A stretch of DNA of 64,000 nt from a virus. Location of the stretch: positions 96,766 through 160,765 of the IMG/VR virus record IMGVR_UViG_3300037475_000032. One strand, written 5' to 3'. The translations under genes and the position numbers were made by a program. Shown here one piece after another: positions 1 to 8,804 of this stretch. Positions within the stretch are counted from its first letter, which is position 1. Every line of letters begins with the position of its first letter. Under the pieces are notes generated by a model that made no database searches, was not told the origin of the DNA, and saw only the letters and a list, made by a program, of their open reading frames with translations.

Positions 1-2
1 CC

Positions 3-125
3 GCCGTGGAGCAGGCCCGCAGAGCGGAGCTAGCGTCCCGTCAAGAGACAGCGAGGAAGGAGGCATCGGTGCAGGAGGATGACCTATCTGGCATCCCCGA
101 TGATGTCCTCTTCATGGGAAGGTAG
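3..125 (+). CDS. C-terminal end of an unidentified phage protein (partial)
   Basis: An open frame enters from the left edge and stops with TAG three bases before the next ATG. The visible 40 residues are charged and helical-looking (many Arg, Glu, Ala, Gln) and end DDVLFMGR. The position just upstream of portal-cluster genes fits a packaging or head gene such as the large terminase, but no terminase motif lies in this fragment, so the product stays unknown. Confidence 0.6.
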   Translation, partial: AVEQARRAELASRQETARKEASVQEDDLSGIPDDVLFMGR

Positions 126-128
126 AGC

Positions 129-2168
129 ATGAGCGACTTTGGTGGAGTATTCGAGGTTCTTGCATCAGACGACTCACAGGCTCGTCTTGCATCCCGCAGA
201 GCCCTCGTCCTTTCAGAATCACGCATCAACGAGCGTCTAGGCAGCTTCCTTGGCTCATCCAAGACCGCAGACGAGTTCGACGCTCGTCTCTCCTACGTCG
301 AGGATGACTTCAAGGGGATCATTGCTGTAGCGTGTGAGGAGGTCGGCCACGGCAACGCCGAGGCCATCTACGCATCCCTCAAGGCTCATTACCGCCCAGC
401 GGTACAAACTCGTACCGCTTCCGTGGTACACGAGGCCCGCAAGCCCAAGATGTGCCCGTACCACTCGGAGGTCGTGGACATCTCGCTTAGCGCCGGAGAC
501 CCGAAGGCCGGTTACGATGTCATGCAGTCACACGCATGGGGCGGCAACCACTGCCAGGGTGACTGGGAGGGCAAGTGCAACTTCAAGCGCGAGATGGTCA
601 CTCAGTCATTCTGGGATGACCGCCAGAAGGCTCTTGATGACCAGAAGGCTGAGCGTCTACAGGCACAGCCCGATAACCCGGTCCCTGAGGGCGTTGATAC
701 GCCAACCGAGGACATCACCCCTTCCGAGTCCACGGAGCCTATTGGAGACGCCGGAGAGGGCTCTGATAGCAACGTTGTTGAGTTCCCCTCACCAGTGGAT
801 GGCGCACCCGACATCGAGGTGCCTATCGCTGTTGCTGCCTCCGTCCAGGATTGGCAGCGTCACGCAGGACTCATCAAGATGGCACTCACCCGCAAGGACT
901 ACAACCTGCTTGCCGGTGCCATCAAGAGTGCCCCCATCAATAACCACGCCGAGGTTGCGGGGCACTTTGCCGATCATCTAGCCGACACCAACGAGCGCTT
1001 TGATCGTGACCGTTTCGTCAACGCCGCAACGCCTGAAAGCAGCGGAGAAAGCGGGGTCGAGTCCAAGGTGGCTGATGCCGCTCCTTCCCAGGAGAGCTTT
1101 CCGTGCCAGCAGTGCGGAACGACCGTAAGAGGCTTCCACGGGCAGGGAAACGGTGAGTGCCCTAACTGCGGCACCGCTCACCTCACAAACGGGCAGCGTG
1201 CCTCTAAGGACTACAACCCGTCTGACCAAAGCGACGACTCCAACAAGAGCGTTCCATGCCCCGAGTGCGGAGGCGACGGCAAGACCAATGGCGGGAAGAA
1301 GTGCCCCCGCTGCAAGGGTCAGGGCCACGTCAACGACTGGGGACCTAGCACCCTAGACGCCGTTAGCAGCCACACGGCTGTCATTGCCGGTGACAAGAAG
1401 TGGATACAGAAAGCCGTCAAGAAGCCGGGCGAGCTTCACAAGGATCTAGGCGTTCCTGAGGGAGAGAAGATTCCCGAGGAGAAGCTAGAGGAGGCCGAGC
1501 ACAGTGACGACCCTAAGGTTCGTGAGCGTGCTCAGTTTGCCGAGAACGTCAAGGGCCTTGGAAAGGGCAAGAAGTCAGCGCTTGTTGAGCCAGCTAGTGG
1601 CAGCGGTGAGGATAATCTTACCGCGCATGAGCGCCAGTTGATTCAGGAAGGAAGGGCCAAGATCGGTCCAAATGGCATCTTCCAGTTGATAAACCCGGAC
1701 ATGCACACCCCTCCCGGCAAAGAGGCAAAGGTAGCTGATAACGGTAGCGGGAATACTGGCCTTGGTGGTCCTGAGCCTAAGATGGACAAGGCGCTCTGGA
1801 CGCCCAAGAACGTTAAGAAGATCGAGGTCCCGAGCGACGAACATCCTACCAAGGAGAAGGACCCCATCCAGCCTATCAAGGCGGTTAACGATGATCCGCT
1901 TGAGGAGATCGGGGAGAAGACAACTGAGCGCGTGGACCTGCCAGAGGCAGGCATCAACCTCGATGACTCTGGTTTCGCAGGCAACAACCAGGAGCAGGCA
2001 CCCGGCACTAAGACGTGGACGGGCACCGATGGACTGGCCGATCCTGTTACCACACAGGCTTTCGCTAAGGCCGACGACGTAGACATTAACCCGCTTCGTC
2101 CGCTTCTCAATGACGGTATTGCCGGATTTGTTCCAGCATCGGTCATTGATCGTGTTACAGTAAGTTAG
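129..2168 (+). CDS. zinc-finger protein with RKDY module, upstream of portal (679 aa)
   Basis: The product is not a recognised family as a whole. Residues about 100-160 hold scattered Cys/His. Residues about 251-301 carry a module starting LTRKDYN and ending RFDRDRFV, paralogous to the stand-alone gene at 23449. A zinc ribbon (CQQCG...CPNCG) follows at about 325-348, and a DnaJ-type CxxCxGxG pair (CPECGGDG...CPRCKGQG) at about 377-400. The rest is acidic and probably disordered. It lies 3 nt after the preceding stop and upstream of the portal, which suggests a head, packaging or DNA-binding accessory role (inference). Confidence 0.8.
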   Translation: MSDFGGVFEVLASDDSQARLASRRALVLSESRINERLGSFLGSSKTADEFDARLSYVEDDFKGIIAVACEEVGHGNAEAIYASLKAHYRPAVQTRTASVVHEARKPKMCPYHSEVVDISLSAGDPKAGYDVMQSHAWGGNHCQGDWEGKCNFKREMVTQSFWDDRQKALDDQKAERLQAQPDNPVPEGVDTPTEDITPSESTEPIGDAGEGSDSNVVEFPSPVDGAPDIEVPIAVAASVQDWQRHAGLIKMALTRKDYNLLAGAIKSAPINNHAEVAGHFADHLADTNERFDRDRFVNAATPESSGESGVESKVADAAPSQESFPCQQCGTTVRGFHGQGNGECPNCGTAHLTNGQRASKDYNPSDQSDDSNKSVPCPECGGDGKTNGGKKCPRCKGQGHVNDWGPSTLDAVSSHTAVIAGDKKWIQKAVKKPGELHKDLGVPEGEKIPEEKLEEAEHSDDPKVRERAQFAENVKGLGKGKKSALVEPASGSGEDNLTAHERQLIQEGRAKIGPNGIFQLINPDMHTPPGKEAKVADNGSGNTGLGGPEPKMDKALWTPKNVKKIEVPSDEHPTKEKDPIQPIKAVNDDPLEEIGEKTTERVDLPEAGINLDDSGFAGNNQEQAPGTKTWTGTDGLADPVTTQAFAKADDVDINPLRPLLNDGIAGFVPASVIDRVTVS

Positions 2169-2204
2169 GTATGGCTCCTAGCTGGGAGCAATCAAGGAGA
2201 GTAG

Positions 2205-2471
2205 ATGAGCAGAGTTACCGATCTGATCCATCCAGACGACATCCGCAACGGGCGTGTACGACCGCCCAATCACATTGCGAACGTCGTCCTTACTCGTTCA
2301 CCCGCAAACGAGTACAACTACCTCAAGGAAAACTTCCCTGAGATCATTCCCTTCGTTGCCGAAGGTGAGGATATTCCACAGGATGTCGTGGAGGCCATGC
2401 TAGCCCGCCTTGAGGGCGATGAAAAGGACAACAAAGCCGCTTCAACCCAGTCAGTAAGTAGTGATGGCTAG
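2205..2471 (+). CDS. small protein homologous to an internal portal segment (88 aa)
   Basis: ATG follows an AAGGAGAGTAG ribosome-binding site. Residues about 20-68 align with residues about 255-305 of the adjacent portal protein: both share a [KR]SPA-[RN]-E-[WY] core, then L-[QK]-EN-[YF]-x-E-[LI]-IP, a G-E-[DH]-IP step and a hydrophobic end. This is direct evidence of partial gene duplication or of a small portal-like partner. The stop overlaps the portal start. The remaining residues are acidic and Ser-rich. Function unknown; a portal-associated role is inferred from homology and linkage. Confidence 0.75.
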   Translation: MSRVTDLIHPDDIRNGRVRPPNHIANVVLTRSPANEYNYLKENFPEIIPFVAEGEDIPQDVVEAMLARLEGDEKDNKAASTQSVSSDG

Positions 2472-5070
2472 CTCAAGCTCACGACTAGACGCAGATCTCG
2501 CAAGGCTACGCCGCAACGGTCTAGTTTACACGCGCCATCCAGCCCGTGCGTCAAGCACGTACGAGGGTGCCGTCAAGGCATCACGCGACATGCACGAAGC
2601 CGCAGGTACGGATCTGCGCAACATGTCTATGCGCCTTGGCCGTCCGATCACGGAGGCTAACTACGACTCTCCTGAGGTGCAGCGCATCATGGGTGAGAAC
2701 AACGCTCTCACTCAGGCGATGGGAAGCAAGCGCATCGCCTACAAGAAGATGCAGCGTCAGTCGTCCTTGGCTCCGTCGTCACCGATGGGCGGCGATGTCT
2801 ACAATGCCATCCCTCGCTTCTACGACCCGCTTGAGTACTGGGACCTAGCAGGTATCCCCTGGAACGTCGCGGACGAGGGACATCGCCACAAGCTCCATAA
2901 GTGGATGCGTCTCTACTACGCGACCCACTACCTTGTCCCAATCCTCATCGACATCTTTACCCGCTTCCCCCTCGTCGGGATGGAACTTGAGTGCAAGGAC
3001 CCGAAGCTCAAGGAGATCTACGAGAACATCTTCCTCGACAACCTCAACTACGAAGACTTCCTCGTTGCCCTTGGGCGCGAGTTCTGGCTTTGTGGTGAGG
3101 CTTTCCCACTCGGCTCCTTTGACGAGGATTTGGGTGTCTGGGAGCACGAGGAGCTTATCAACCCCGAGGACGTTGTAATCAACAACTTTCCGCTGCTCAA
3201 CACGCAGCAGTTGAAGATCGTCCCGCCCGACTATCTCCGCCGCATCGCTCAGACTAAGAGCCCTGCTCGTGAGTGGTACATGCTGCAAGAGAACTACGAG
3301 GAGTTGATCCCGTACCTTCTCAAGGGCGAGCACATCCCGATCTCGCCAGTCATGTTCCGACAGGTCGGCAACAAGCTCAATCACTGGGACGACCACGGCA
3401 CGCCGATTCTCCTTCGCGGTCTCCGCACGCTTCTCCACGAGGAGAAGCTACTAGCATCCCAGGACGCCATTGCCGAGCGTCTGTACAGCCCCTTCTTGCT
3501 CGCCAAGCTCGGCATCATGGACATGGGAGACGGGCTCCCGCCGTGGCTTCCCGGACCTGACGAGCTTGAGTCCGTACGTGACGATTTGGACATCGCTCTG
3601 TCGAGTGACTTCCGCGTCATGGTTCACCACTTCGGCCTTGACCTTACCTCCGTATTCGGGCGCGAGCAGATGCCTCGACTGGGAGACGATTTCGACCGCA
3701 TCGAACGTCGTCTCATGCAGGTGTTTGGCGTTAACCCCTCTCTGCTCTCGGCAGGCACCAACTCACAGCCCTATGCTAGCTCGGCGCTACAAGCCGAGTT
3801 CATGAACCAGATCCTTCGCACGTTCCAGAAGATGCTCAAGTTGCACTTTAAGGAACGTGCTCTTATCGTGGCCGAGGCACAGGGCCACCAGGAATACGAG
3901 CGCAAGGGTCAGACGCGCATCCCGGTCTTCGAGCGCATCGTTGTGTTCGATGAGGAAGGCAATAAGCAGATCAAGGAGGTTCCGAAGCTGCTTGTACCCG
4001 ATCTCAAGTTTGCCACATTCGATCTTCGTGACGAGGCCACAGAGCGTCAGTTCCTCCAGTCACTACGCGGACTCGGAGTCCCGATTCCTGACGACAAGCT
4101 CATGGTCGGCATCGACTGGAAGATGAAGGATGTCATCGAAGACTACAACCAGGAGCTTAAGACCAAGACCATCGCACAGCAGCGAGCCAAGATGGAGACC
4201 TACATTGCACTCACGGTGCAGGGTCTTCCGGTGCCGCTCGACTTGAAGGCAGAGTGCGAGTCCGTCCTTGTCCACGGCGCAGGAGCCGGTGGAGGTGCCC
4301 CACAGGGCGCTATGGAAGGCGGAGGCGGCATGGGCGGAGCACCGCCCCCAGGCGGAGGGGGAGCAGCCCCAGGAGGACCCCCTGGAGGCCCAGGAGGCGG
4401 TCCTGGGGGCTCACCTATCGTTATGCCTGGCGCACCCCCTGGATTGGGCGGAGGACCCGGTACGGTGCCTCCAGGCGGAGGACCGCCCCCAATCACAGGT
4501 ATGCAGCCTGGACCGGCTGGCACAGTACCACAAGTCTCGAACGAGAGACGACCAGGACTTACCTACAACACGAGCACATCTCGTGAGCGATTTGCTCCCA
4601 AGGAGGGAACAGCGCTTGCGGAGTTCATGGGCGAGCACCCGGACTTGGGTGTCCCGTTCACTGACTACGTGACCGACCATAACTCATCCGACCGTGATGC
4701 TGGAGAGATCGATCAGCTTGACCGTGACGAGATCGAGAGACTTCACTCGGAGTGGCCGGAGCACGCAGGCACCTACGCTCAGAGGGTTGCAGGTGAGATT
4801 GCGCAAAGAGTTTCCGCACTTGTAGAGGCAGAGACAAGTGAAGCTGCTATAGTCGCCGACGAGGAGACAGACGATGGTGAATTCGTTCTTGGTGGTAACC
4901 AGGAACTAACAAAGGATGCAAGCGGTAATGAGATCATCGTGGAGTCACCTCACAAGCGTCGAGTGAAGATCGAGGCAGAGTCGAAGAAGCGCTACTCAAT
5001 AGTAGATCCACTAGCCCCTGAACTAGAAGAGGAAACCGACAGTGAATCAGAATCAAAGCCTGCTAGATAA
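2464..5070 (+). CDS. portal protein (868 aa)
   Basis: The portal forms the dodecameric ring at the capsid vertex through which DNA is packaged and ejected, and to which the tail joins. Residues about 110-560 show the layout of large actinophage-type portals: YWDLAGIPW near the entry, a long mixed alpha/beta body with MELECKDP and EELINPEDV segments, and the typical late segment MQVFGVNPSLLS with helices rich in Gln, Phe and Leu. Residues about 605-690 are a Gly/Pro-rich low-complexity stretch, and the C-terminus is acidic, making the protein longer than a usual portal (about 450-600 aa). ATG at 2464 is chosen; a GTG sits in frame three bases earlier. The start overlaps the preceding gene and the end overlaps the phosphoesterase. 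Confidence 0.88.
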   Translation: MASSSSRLDADLARLRRNGLVYTRHPARASSTYEGAVKASRDMHEAAGTDLRNMSMRLGRPITEANYDSPEVQRIMGENNALTQAMGSKRIAYKKMQRQSSLAPSSPMGGDVYNAIPRFYDPLEYWDLAGIPWNVADEGHRHKLHKWMRLYYATHYLVPILIDIFTRFPLVGMELECKDPKLKEIYENIFLDNLNYEDFLVALGREFWLCGEAFPLGSFDEDLGVWEHEELINPEDVVINNFPLLNTQQLKIVPPDYLRRIAQTKSPAREWYMLQENYEELIPYLLKGEHIPISPVMFRQVGNKLNHWDDHGTPILLRGLRTLLHEEKLLASQDAIAERLYSPFLLAKLGIMDMGDGLPPWLPGPDELESVRDDLDIALSSDFRVMVHHFGLDLTSVFGREQMPRLGDDFDRIERRLMQVFGVNPSLLSAGTNSQPYASSALQAEFMNQILRTFQKMLKLHFKERALIVAEAQGHQEYERKGQTRIPVFERIVVFDEEGNKQIKEVPKLLVPDLKFATFDLRDEATERQFLQSLRGLGVPIPDDKLMVGIDWKMKDVIEDYNQELKTKTIAQQRAKMETYIALTVQGLPVPLDLKAECESVLVHGAGAGGGAPQGAMEGGGGMGGAPPPGGGGAAPGGPPGGPGGGPGGSPIVMPGAPPGLGGGPGTVPPGGGPPPITGMQPGPAGTVPQVSNERRPGLTYNTSTSRERFAPKEGTALAEFMGEHPDLGVPFTDYVTDHNSSDRDAGEIDQLDRDEIERLHSEWPEHAGTYAQRVAGEIAQRVSALVEAETSEAAIVADEETDDGEFVLGGNQELTKDASGNEIIVESPHKRRVKIEAESKKRYSIVDPLAPELEEETDSESESKPAR

Positions 5071-6355
5071 CGAGCCGATCTTCACCTTCGTCAAGGAGCA
5101 GATCGAGAATGGTGAAACCAACGTTTCGACTGCAAAGGCCGTCGAAGAGACCTTCGATTTTCCCACAACTGACGACTCGATCCGACGCTTCCGTGCTCGC
5201 CACGGTCTAGGGATTCCGACGAAGGACAAGGCAGGTGTGAAGGTAGAAGGGGACGAGGCGGTTGTTACTACACCAGCACGTCCCTACCCTCACATGGATG
5301 ACCCGGACACCATGCTCCGTGAGCGTGGCCTTGACCCGGAGAAGTGGAGCATCGAGGGCGCGACCGTTAACGAGTGGGATGGGCCGCAGTCGGGAGGTAC
5401 GACCGTTACCTACCACCAGGCCAAGCTAGTACTCAAGCGCAAGAAGCCTGAGTGCAGCGTTCTTCCGGCACGCTCAGAGGGATGGGTTGCGCCTAAGCGT
5501 ACCCCACGCGATCCGGGCAAGCCGCAGTTGATCGTCGTCACGGGCGACCAGCAGGCACCCTTCCATGACGAGGCCCTACACGCGGCCTTCTGCTCGTGGC
5601 TCGCTGAGAACCAGCCCGACCAGGGCGTCTTGCTCGGAGACACCATTGACCTGCCCGATATCTCCCGTCACCGTCTTGACCCCGAGAACACCGCCATCGT
5701 CAACGAGTGCATCCAGTCGGGATACGATGTCATCCGTGACTACGTGACATCCTCTGCGGATACCGAGTGGCAGATGCTTGAAGGTAACCACGACGAGCGC
5801 CTACGCAACATCCTTCTCGACAAGCCGAGTGTGCGTCCCCTCTACGGGGTCAAGCAGGCTGATACGGCTGAGGAAGACGGCGTACCCGTCCTTGCTGTGC
5901 CTCACTTGCTCCGCTTGGACGAGCTTGGAGTGAAGCACGTTAGCCCGCAAGGAGCTTACGACCTTGGACAGATTAACCTTGGGAACAAGCTCGCAGTACG
6001 ACACGGCTGGATCGCCCGTCAGGGCAGCGGGGTATCGGCGCTGGCAACCCTGGAGCACTTGGGGTACAGTGTCATCGTCGGCCACACTCATCGTCAGTCG
6101 ATCATCTACAAGACGACTCACGACATCGACGGTGCAATCACGACCCTCACCGCTGCCGAAGCAGGGTGCATGTGTCGAGTCAACCAACAGCCGAATTCGG
6201 ATGGTCGCAAGTGGCCGAACTTCACTCCGTTGCCTGATTGGCAGCAGGGATTCTCCACCGTGACTCTTCACCCGAATGGCTTCTTCCGAATCGAGAACGC
6301 AACCTTTGTAAATGGATCGCTCCTTTGGCGCGATCAGTGCTACACCGCCCGATAG
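5042..6355 (+). CDS. metallophosphoesterase with N-terminal rIIB-like helix-turn-helix (437 aa)
   Basis: Residues about 160-410 carry calcineurin-type metallophosphoesterase motifs: GDQQAPFHD, GDTIDLPD, GNHDE and GHTHR, the metal ligands of an enzyme that hydrolyses phosphodiesters or phosphomonoesters. Residues about 8-55 form a separate helical domain ending DDSIRRFRARHG. It closely matches the N-terminus of the rIIB-like protein at 28625, and it looks like a helix-turn-helix. The GTG start lies inside the portal gene and is preceded by AGAGGAA. Substrate unknown; its place after the portal suggests translational coupling with head genes. Confidence 0.85.
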   Translation: MNQNQSLLDNEPIFTFVKEQIENGETNVSTAKAVEETFDFPTTDDSIRRFRARHGLGIPTKDKAGVKVEGDEAVVTTPARPYPHMDDPDTMLRERGLDPEKWSIEGATVNEWDGPQSGGTTVTYHQAKLVLKRKKPECSVLPARSEGWVAPKRTPRDPGKPQLIVVTGDQQAPFHDEALHAAFCSWLAENQPDQGVLLGDTIDLPDISRHRLDPENTAIVNECIQSGYDVIRDYVTSSADTEWQMLEGNHDERLRNILLDKPSVRPLYGVKQADTAEEDGVPVLAVPHLLRLDELGVKHVSPQGAYDLGQINLGNKLAVRHGWIARQGSGVSALATLEHLGYSVIVGHTHRQSIIYKTTHDIDGAITTLTAAEAGCMCRVNQQPNSDGRKWPNFTPLPDWQQGFSTVTLHPNGFFRIENATFVNGSLLWRDQCYTAR

Positions 6356-6364
6356 GAGGGTGAC

Positions 6365-6562
6365 ATGGAAGACAAATCAACCAAGCCAAAGAAGCGTCGT
6401 CGCAATCAGCAGACGTATCGACACAAGACGAACGCTGTACATGTGACCCTCTATGACCCGCACGGGGAGACTGTGCCTGCTACCGTCAGGCACAAGGCTG
6501 AACAGGCAATCCTCGACATCGCCCTATCCAACAACCTTCTCATCAACATCGCCACAACGTAG
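6365..6562 (+). CDS. small basic hypothetical protein (65 aa)
   Basis: ATG follows GATAGGAGGGTGAC, one of the best Shine-Dalgarno sequences in the region. The N-terminus is strongly basic (KPKKRRRNQQ) and could bind nucleic acid; the C-terminal half is a short beta-then-helix segment. No family recognised. It starts 9 nt after the phosphoesterase stop and is probably cotranscribed with it. Confidence 0.7.
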   Translation: MEDKSTKPKKRRRNQQTYRHKTNAVHVTLYDPHGETVPATVRHKAEQAILDIALSNNLLINIATT

Positions 6563-6566
6563 TCAA

Positions 6567-6632
6567 GTGACCCGTACAGAGAAATGGTTGGATCGCCTTG
6601 GTGCGGTCCTCCGTTTCATACTCAGGAAGTGA
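6567..6632 (+). CDS. possible 21-aa amphipathic peptide
   Basis: A short GTG-started frame fills the gap between two clear genes. The peptide reads as a single basic amphipathic helix (WLDRLGAVLRFILRK). There is no strong ribosome-binding site. It is listed because the gap is otherwise empty in a genome with almost no spacing; it could be untranslated. Confidence 0.25.
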   Translation: MTRTEKWLDRLGAVLRFILRK

Positions 6633-6636
6633 AGTC

Positions 6637-6810
6637 ATGGCAACAGTAAGGCTCTCGGATCGAGAGACACCAAAGAGGGCTCCGAAGTGGTGCAAACGAT
6701 GTGGACGTAAGCACAATCGCTTCGAGCCCTGTGGGCTAGTGGAGATCACTCGCACCGCCAAGAGCGGTCGTGAGGTGACACGCCTAGCTCTCCCAGCACA
6801 GGAGGCATAG
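6637..6810 (+). CDS. small CxxC protein (57 aa)
   Basis: ATG at 6637 follows AGGAAG at suitable spacing. The protein contains WCKRCGRKHNRFEPCG, giving a CxxC plus one further Cys with a His, a minimal metal-binding knuckle. Net charge is basic. Its stop abuts the ATG of the dNMP kinase, so the two are translationally linked. Function unknown. Confidence 0.65.
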   Translation: MATVRLSDRETPKRAPKWCKRCGRKHNRFEPCGLVEITRTAKSGREVTRLALPAQEA

Positions 6811-7461
6811 ATGCAACTCATCGGAATCAACGGCTTCATGGGGTCGGGGAAGGACACGACCTACGGCTTCATCGCCAAGCACCACAGGGGCGCTTTGCGC
6901 GTGGCCTTCGCCGACAAGCTCAAGAGTATCGCGGCTCTGGCTATCGGATTCGATCCAGAGATCGACACACAGGGACTTGTCGATCTCATGAACGAGTGCA
7001 AGGAATCCTGGGACTTCGAGGTCACCAAGAGGCTTGCCACGATGCCGGGCGAGCAGGCGTGCATGGAAGTTACGCACTTCACCGGCCGTCAGTACCTCCA
7101 GTGGCTAGGAGCCAATGCCCGAGTCGTGTTCGGAGACACCTTCTGGATCGATCAGGTACTCCCTCAGCCCTACGAGGTCTGGAAGGATCATCGTAAAAGC
7201 ATCGACAACGACCGTGTACTGAGGGAACGCTACCCCGACACGGACCTTGTAGTCGTGACGGACGTGCGCTACCCTAACGAGGCGGAGCGCGTGCAGCAGC
7301 TTGGGGGAAGGGTCTGGGAGGTTGTGAGACCAGGGCTCACTAGCGATGGTCATAGCTCCGAGATCCCTCTGCCAAGGGAGCTAGTTGATACAGTGATTCA
7401 GAACGATGGAAGCCTGGCGGAACTGTCCGCTACGGTCAAGGAGGCGTTGGAGAATGGCTAG
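6811..7461 (+). CDS. deoxynucleoside monophosphate kinase (216 aa)
   Basis: It should phosphorylate dNMPs to dNDPs with ATP, feeding phage DNA synthesis. The N-terminus has a Walker A loop GFMGSGKDT (residues 8-16) followed by a basic helix, as in the T4 gene 1 dNMP-kinase family. A VVTDVRYPNEAE segment near residue 150 matches the family's substrate and Walker B region. The length of about 215-240 aa is typical. ATG follows CACAGGAGGCATAG. It overlaps the next gene by 8 nt in a nucleotide-metabolism pair. Confidence 0.82.
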   Translation: MQLIGINGFMGSGKDTTYGFIAKHHRGALRVAFADKLKSIAALAIGFDPEIDTQGLVDLMNECKESWDFEVTKRLATMPGEQACMEVTHFTGRQYLQWLGANARVVFGDTFWIDQVLPQPYEVWKDHRKSIDNDRVLRERYPDTDLVVVTDVRYPNEAERVQQLGGRVWEVVRPGLTSDGHSSEIPLPRELVDTVIQNDGSLAELSATVKEALENG

Positions 7462-8218
7462 AGAGGCACTACAGCTTGTTAGCAGGGCCGATATCACGGA
7501 ACCGATTCCTCAGCCGCAGGCTGCTCCAAAGCTCAGGCTCGTGCCGTCGTCGGGCCACGATGGGAAGGCCAAGTTCGCTATCGACATTGATAGCATCCTC
7601 TACGACTTCTCGACTCCGGCTCGTGAGGCGTTCTTGAAGCTCTCGGAAACGACGGGAGACAGGGGCCTGCTTCGTGGCACGTACATCTCATGGGTCGAGT
7701 GGCGCACGCCAGCGGATGTCTGTGGCCTTGAGACATGGATGGAGGTCATCTCCATGTGCCATGCCCCGGAGGTCATCTTGCGTCAGAAGCCCTTTGCGGG
7801 CGCAGTCGATACCCTCCAGGCATTGGTCAGCGAGGGCTACGATCTCATGTACTGCTCGAACCGCAATGAGGAAGCAGCAGACGCGACCCGTCAGTGGCTC
7901 CAGCAGGAGGGCTTCCCTCTTGGCGACCACGTTGAAGTGAGATGCACGATGGAGGACAAGTGCTCGTACCTGGCCGAGTGCCAGTACATCATCGATGATC
8001 GTCCCAAGACCCTCATTGACTTCATCCATTCACCCAACTGGGACCAGGCGAAGGGCGAGCGCAAGGGCCTGTCGATCATGTACGAGTACAACCGTGCTCT
8101 GACCGACATCCCGAACATCTTCCTTTCACCCACATGGGCGGGATTGGCCGGATGGTTGGTCCGCAAGGGCTTCCTCCCCACGCCGCCACACACTGCATTG
8201 GAGACACATGCCGGATAG
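7454..8218 (+). CDS. HAD-superfamily 5'-nucleotidase-like phosphatase (254 aa)
   Basis: The catalytic signature AIDIDSILYDF near residues 40-50 supplies the DxD nucleophile and acid/base pair of HAD phosphatases. YCSNRNEEA near 134 fits motif II (Ser or Thr), and IIDDRPKTL near 179 fits the acidic motif IV. Such phage enzymes resemble 5'(3')-deoxyribonucleotidases. ATG at 7454 overlaps the end of the dNMP kinase, so the two may balance nucleotide pools. Substrate is inferred, not shown. Confidence 0.72.
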   Translation: MAREALQLVSRADITEPIPQPQAAPKLRLVPSSGHDGKAKFAIDIDSILYDFSTPAREAFLKLSETTGDRGLLRGTYISWVEWRTPADVCGLETWMEVISMCHAPEVILRQKPFAGAVDTLQALVSEGYDLMYCSNRNEEAADATRQWLQQEGFPLGDHVEVRCTMEDKCSYLAECQYIIDDRPKTLIDFIHSPNWDQAKGERKGLSIMYEYNRALTDIPNIFLSPTWAGLAGWLVRKGFLPTPPHTALETHAG

Positions 8219-8447
8219 CGATACCCCTAACCCCAACCTAGAGACGATCCCAGTCCTCGTACCTCACTTGGAGACGCTTCTCTCCACTTTGGAAAGAGCG
8301 CTCAACAAGAGCATGGCCGAGGATTTGGTCGAACACTACAGGACCCAGCGAGGACGTAACCCTCAGCAGTCCGCTATCACCACTGCACTCGACAAGGCAG
8401 TCCAGCGCGTAGCCGGATACCTGGGAGTCCAAGAGGATTATGAGTGA
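8208..8447 (+). CDS. hypothetical helical protein (79 aa)
   Basis: After a Pro/Asn-rich start the sequence is almost wholly alpha-helical, with heptad-like Leu spacing (LETLLSTLERALNK) and a second helix near the C-terminus. It could be a small oligomerising or adaptor protein. It overlaps its neighbours by 11 and 8 nt, which supports translation. No family recognised. Confidence 0.7.
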   Translation: MPDSDTPNPNLETIPVLVPHLETLLSTLERALNKSMAEDLVEHYRTQRGRNPQQSAITTALDKAVQRVAGYLGVQEDYE

Positions 8448-8787
8448 CTTTCCGGCTGATAGCCATTTCTCTCAGGCTATAGAGGCAGAGAGAAGGGCGC
8501 ATCCTCTCCAAGTTGTTCACCCATCTGAGGCTCCGCGTGATCCTTACGACGATCAGATCAAGGTCGGGCGCACGGAGCTTGAAAGCTGGTACAACGAGGT
8601 GAATGATCTGGTCCGCAGGTTGGGTGTGAGCACCAGCACAGGCTCACAGCAGCCCCGTAGGGACTCCCAGAAGCGCGCACAAAGGGCTTCGAGCAGCCAA
8701 GGAGGGGGAAGGGCCTCTATGGACACGACGGAGCTTCACGAGCGCCTGACGGATCACCGTAACGCCCTCTACCGCTATCTCCACTAG
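8440..8787 (+). CDS. hypothetical protein (115 aa)
   Basis: The N-terminal half predicts helices around WYNEVNDLVRRLG. The middle is Ser/Arg/Gln-rich and likely disordered, and the last 25 residues form another charged helix. The start overlaps the preceding stop. No family recognised and no catalytic motif seen. Confidence 0.68.
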   Translation: MSDFPADSHFSQAIEAERRAHPLQVVHPSEAPRDPYDDQIKVGRTELESWYNEVNDLVRRLGVSTSTGSQQPRRDSQKRAQRASSSQGGGRASMDTTELHERLTDHRNALYRYLH

Positions 8788-8804
8788 GCTGCTATCCTAC
8801 CCGC

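Noticed and set aside
2845-3438. A 197-aa leftward frame in the portal gene
   Set aside because: It lies wholly inside the portal gene on the opposite strand and shows no family motif.
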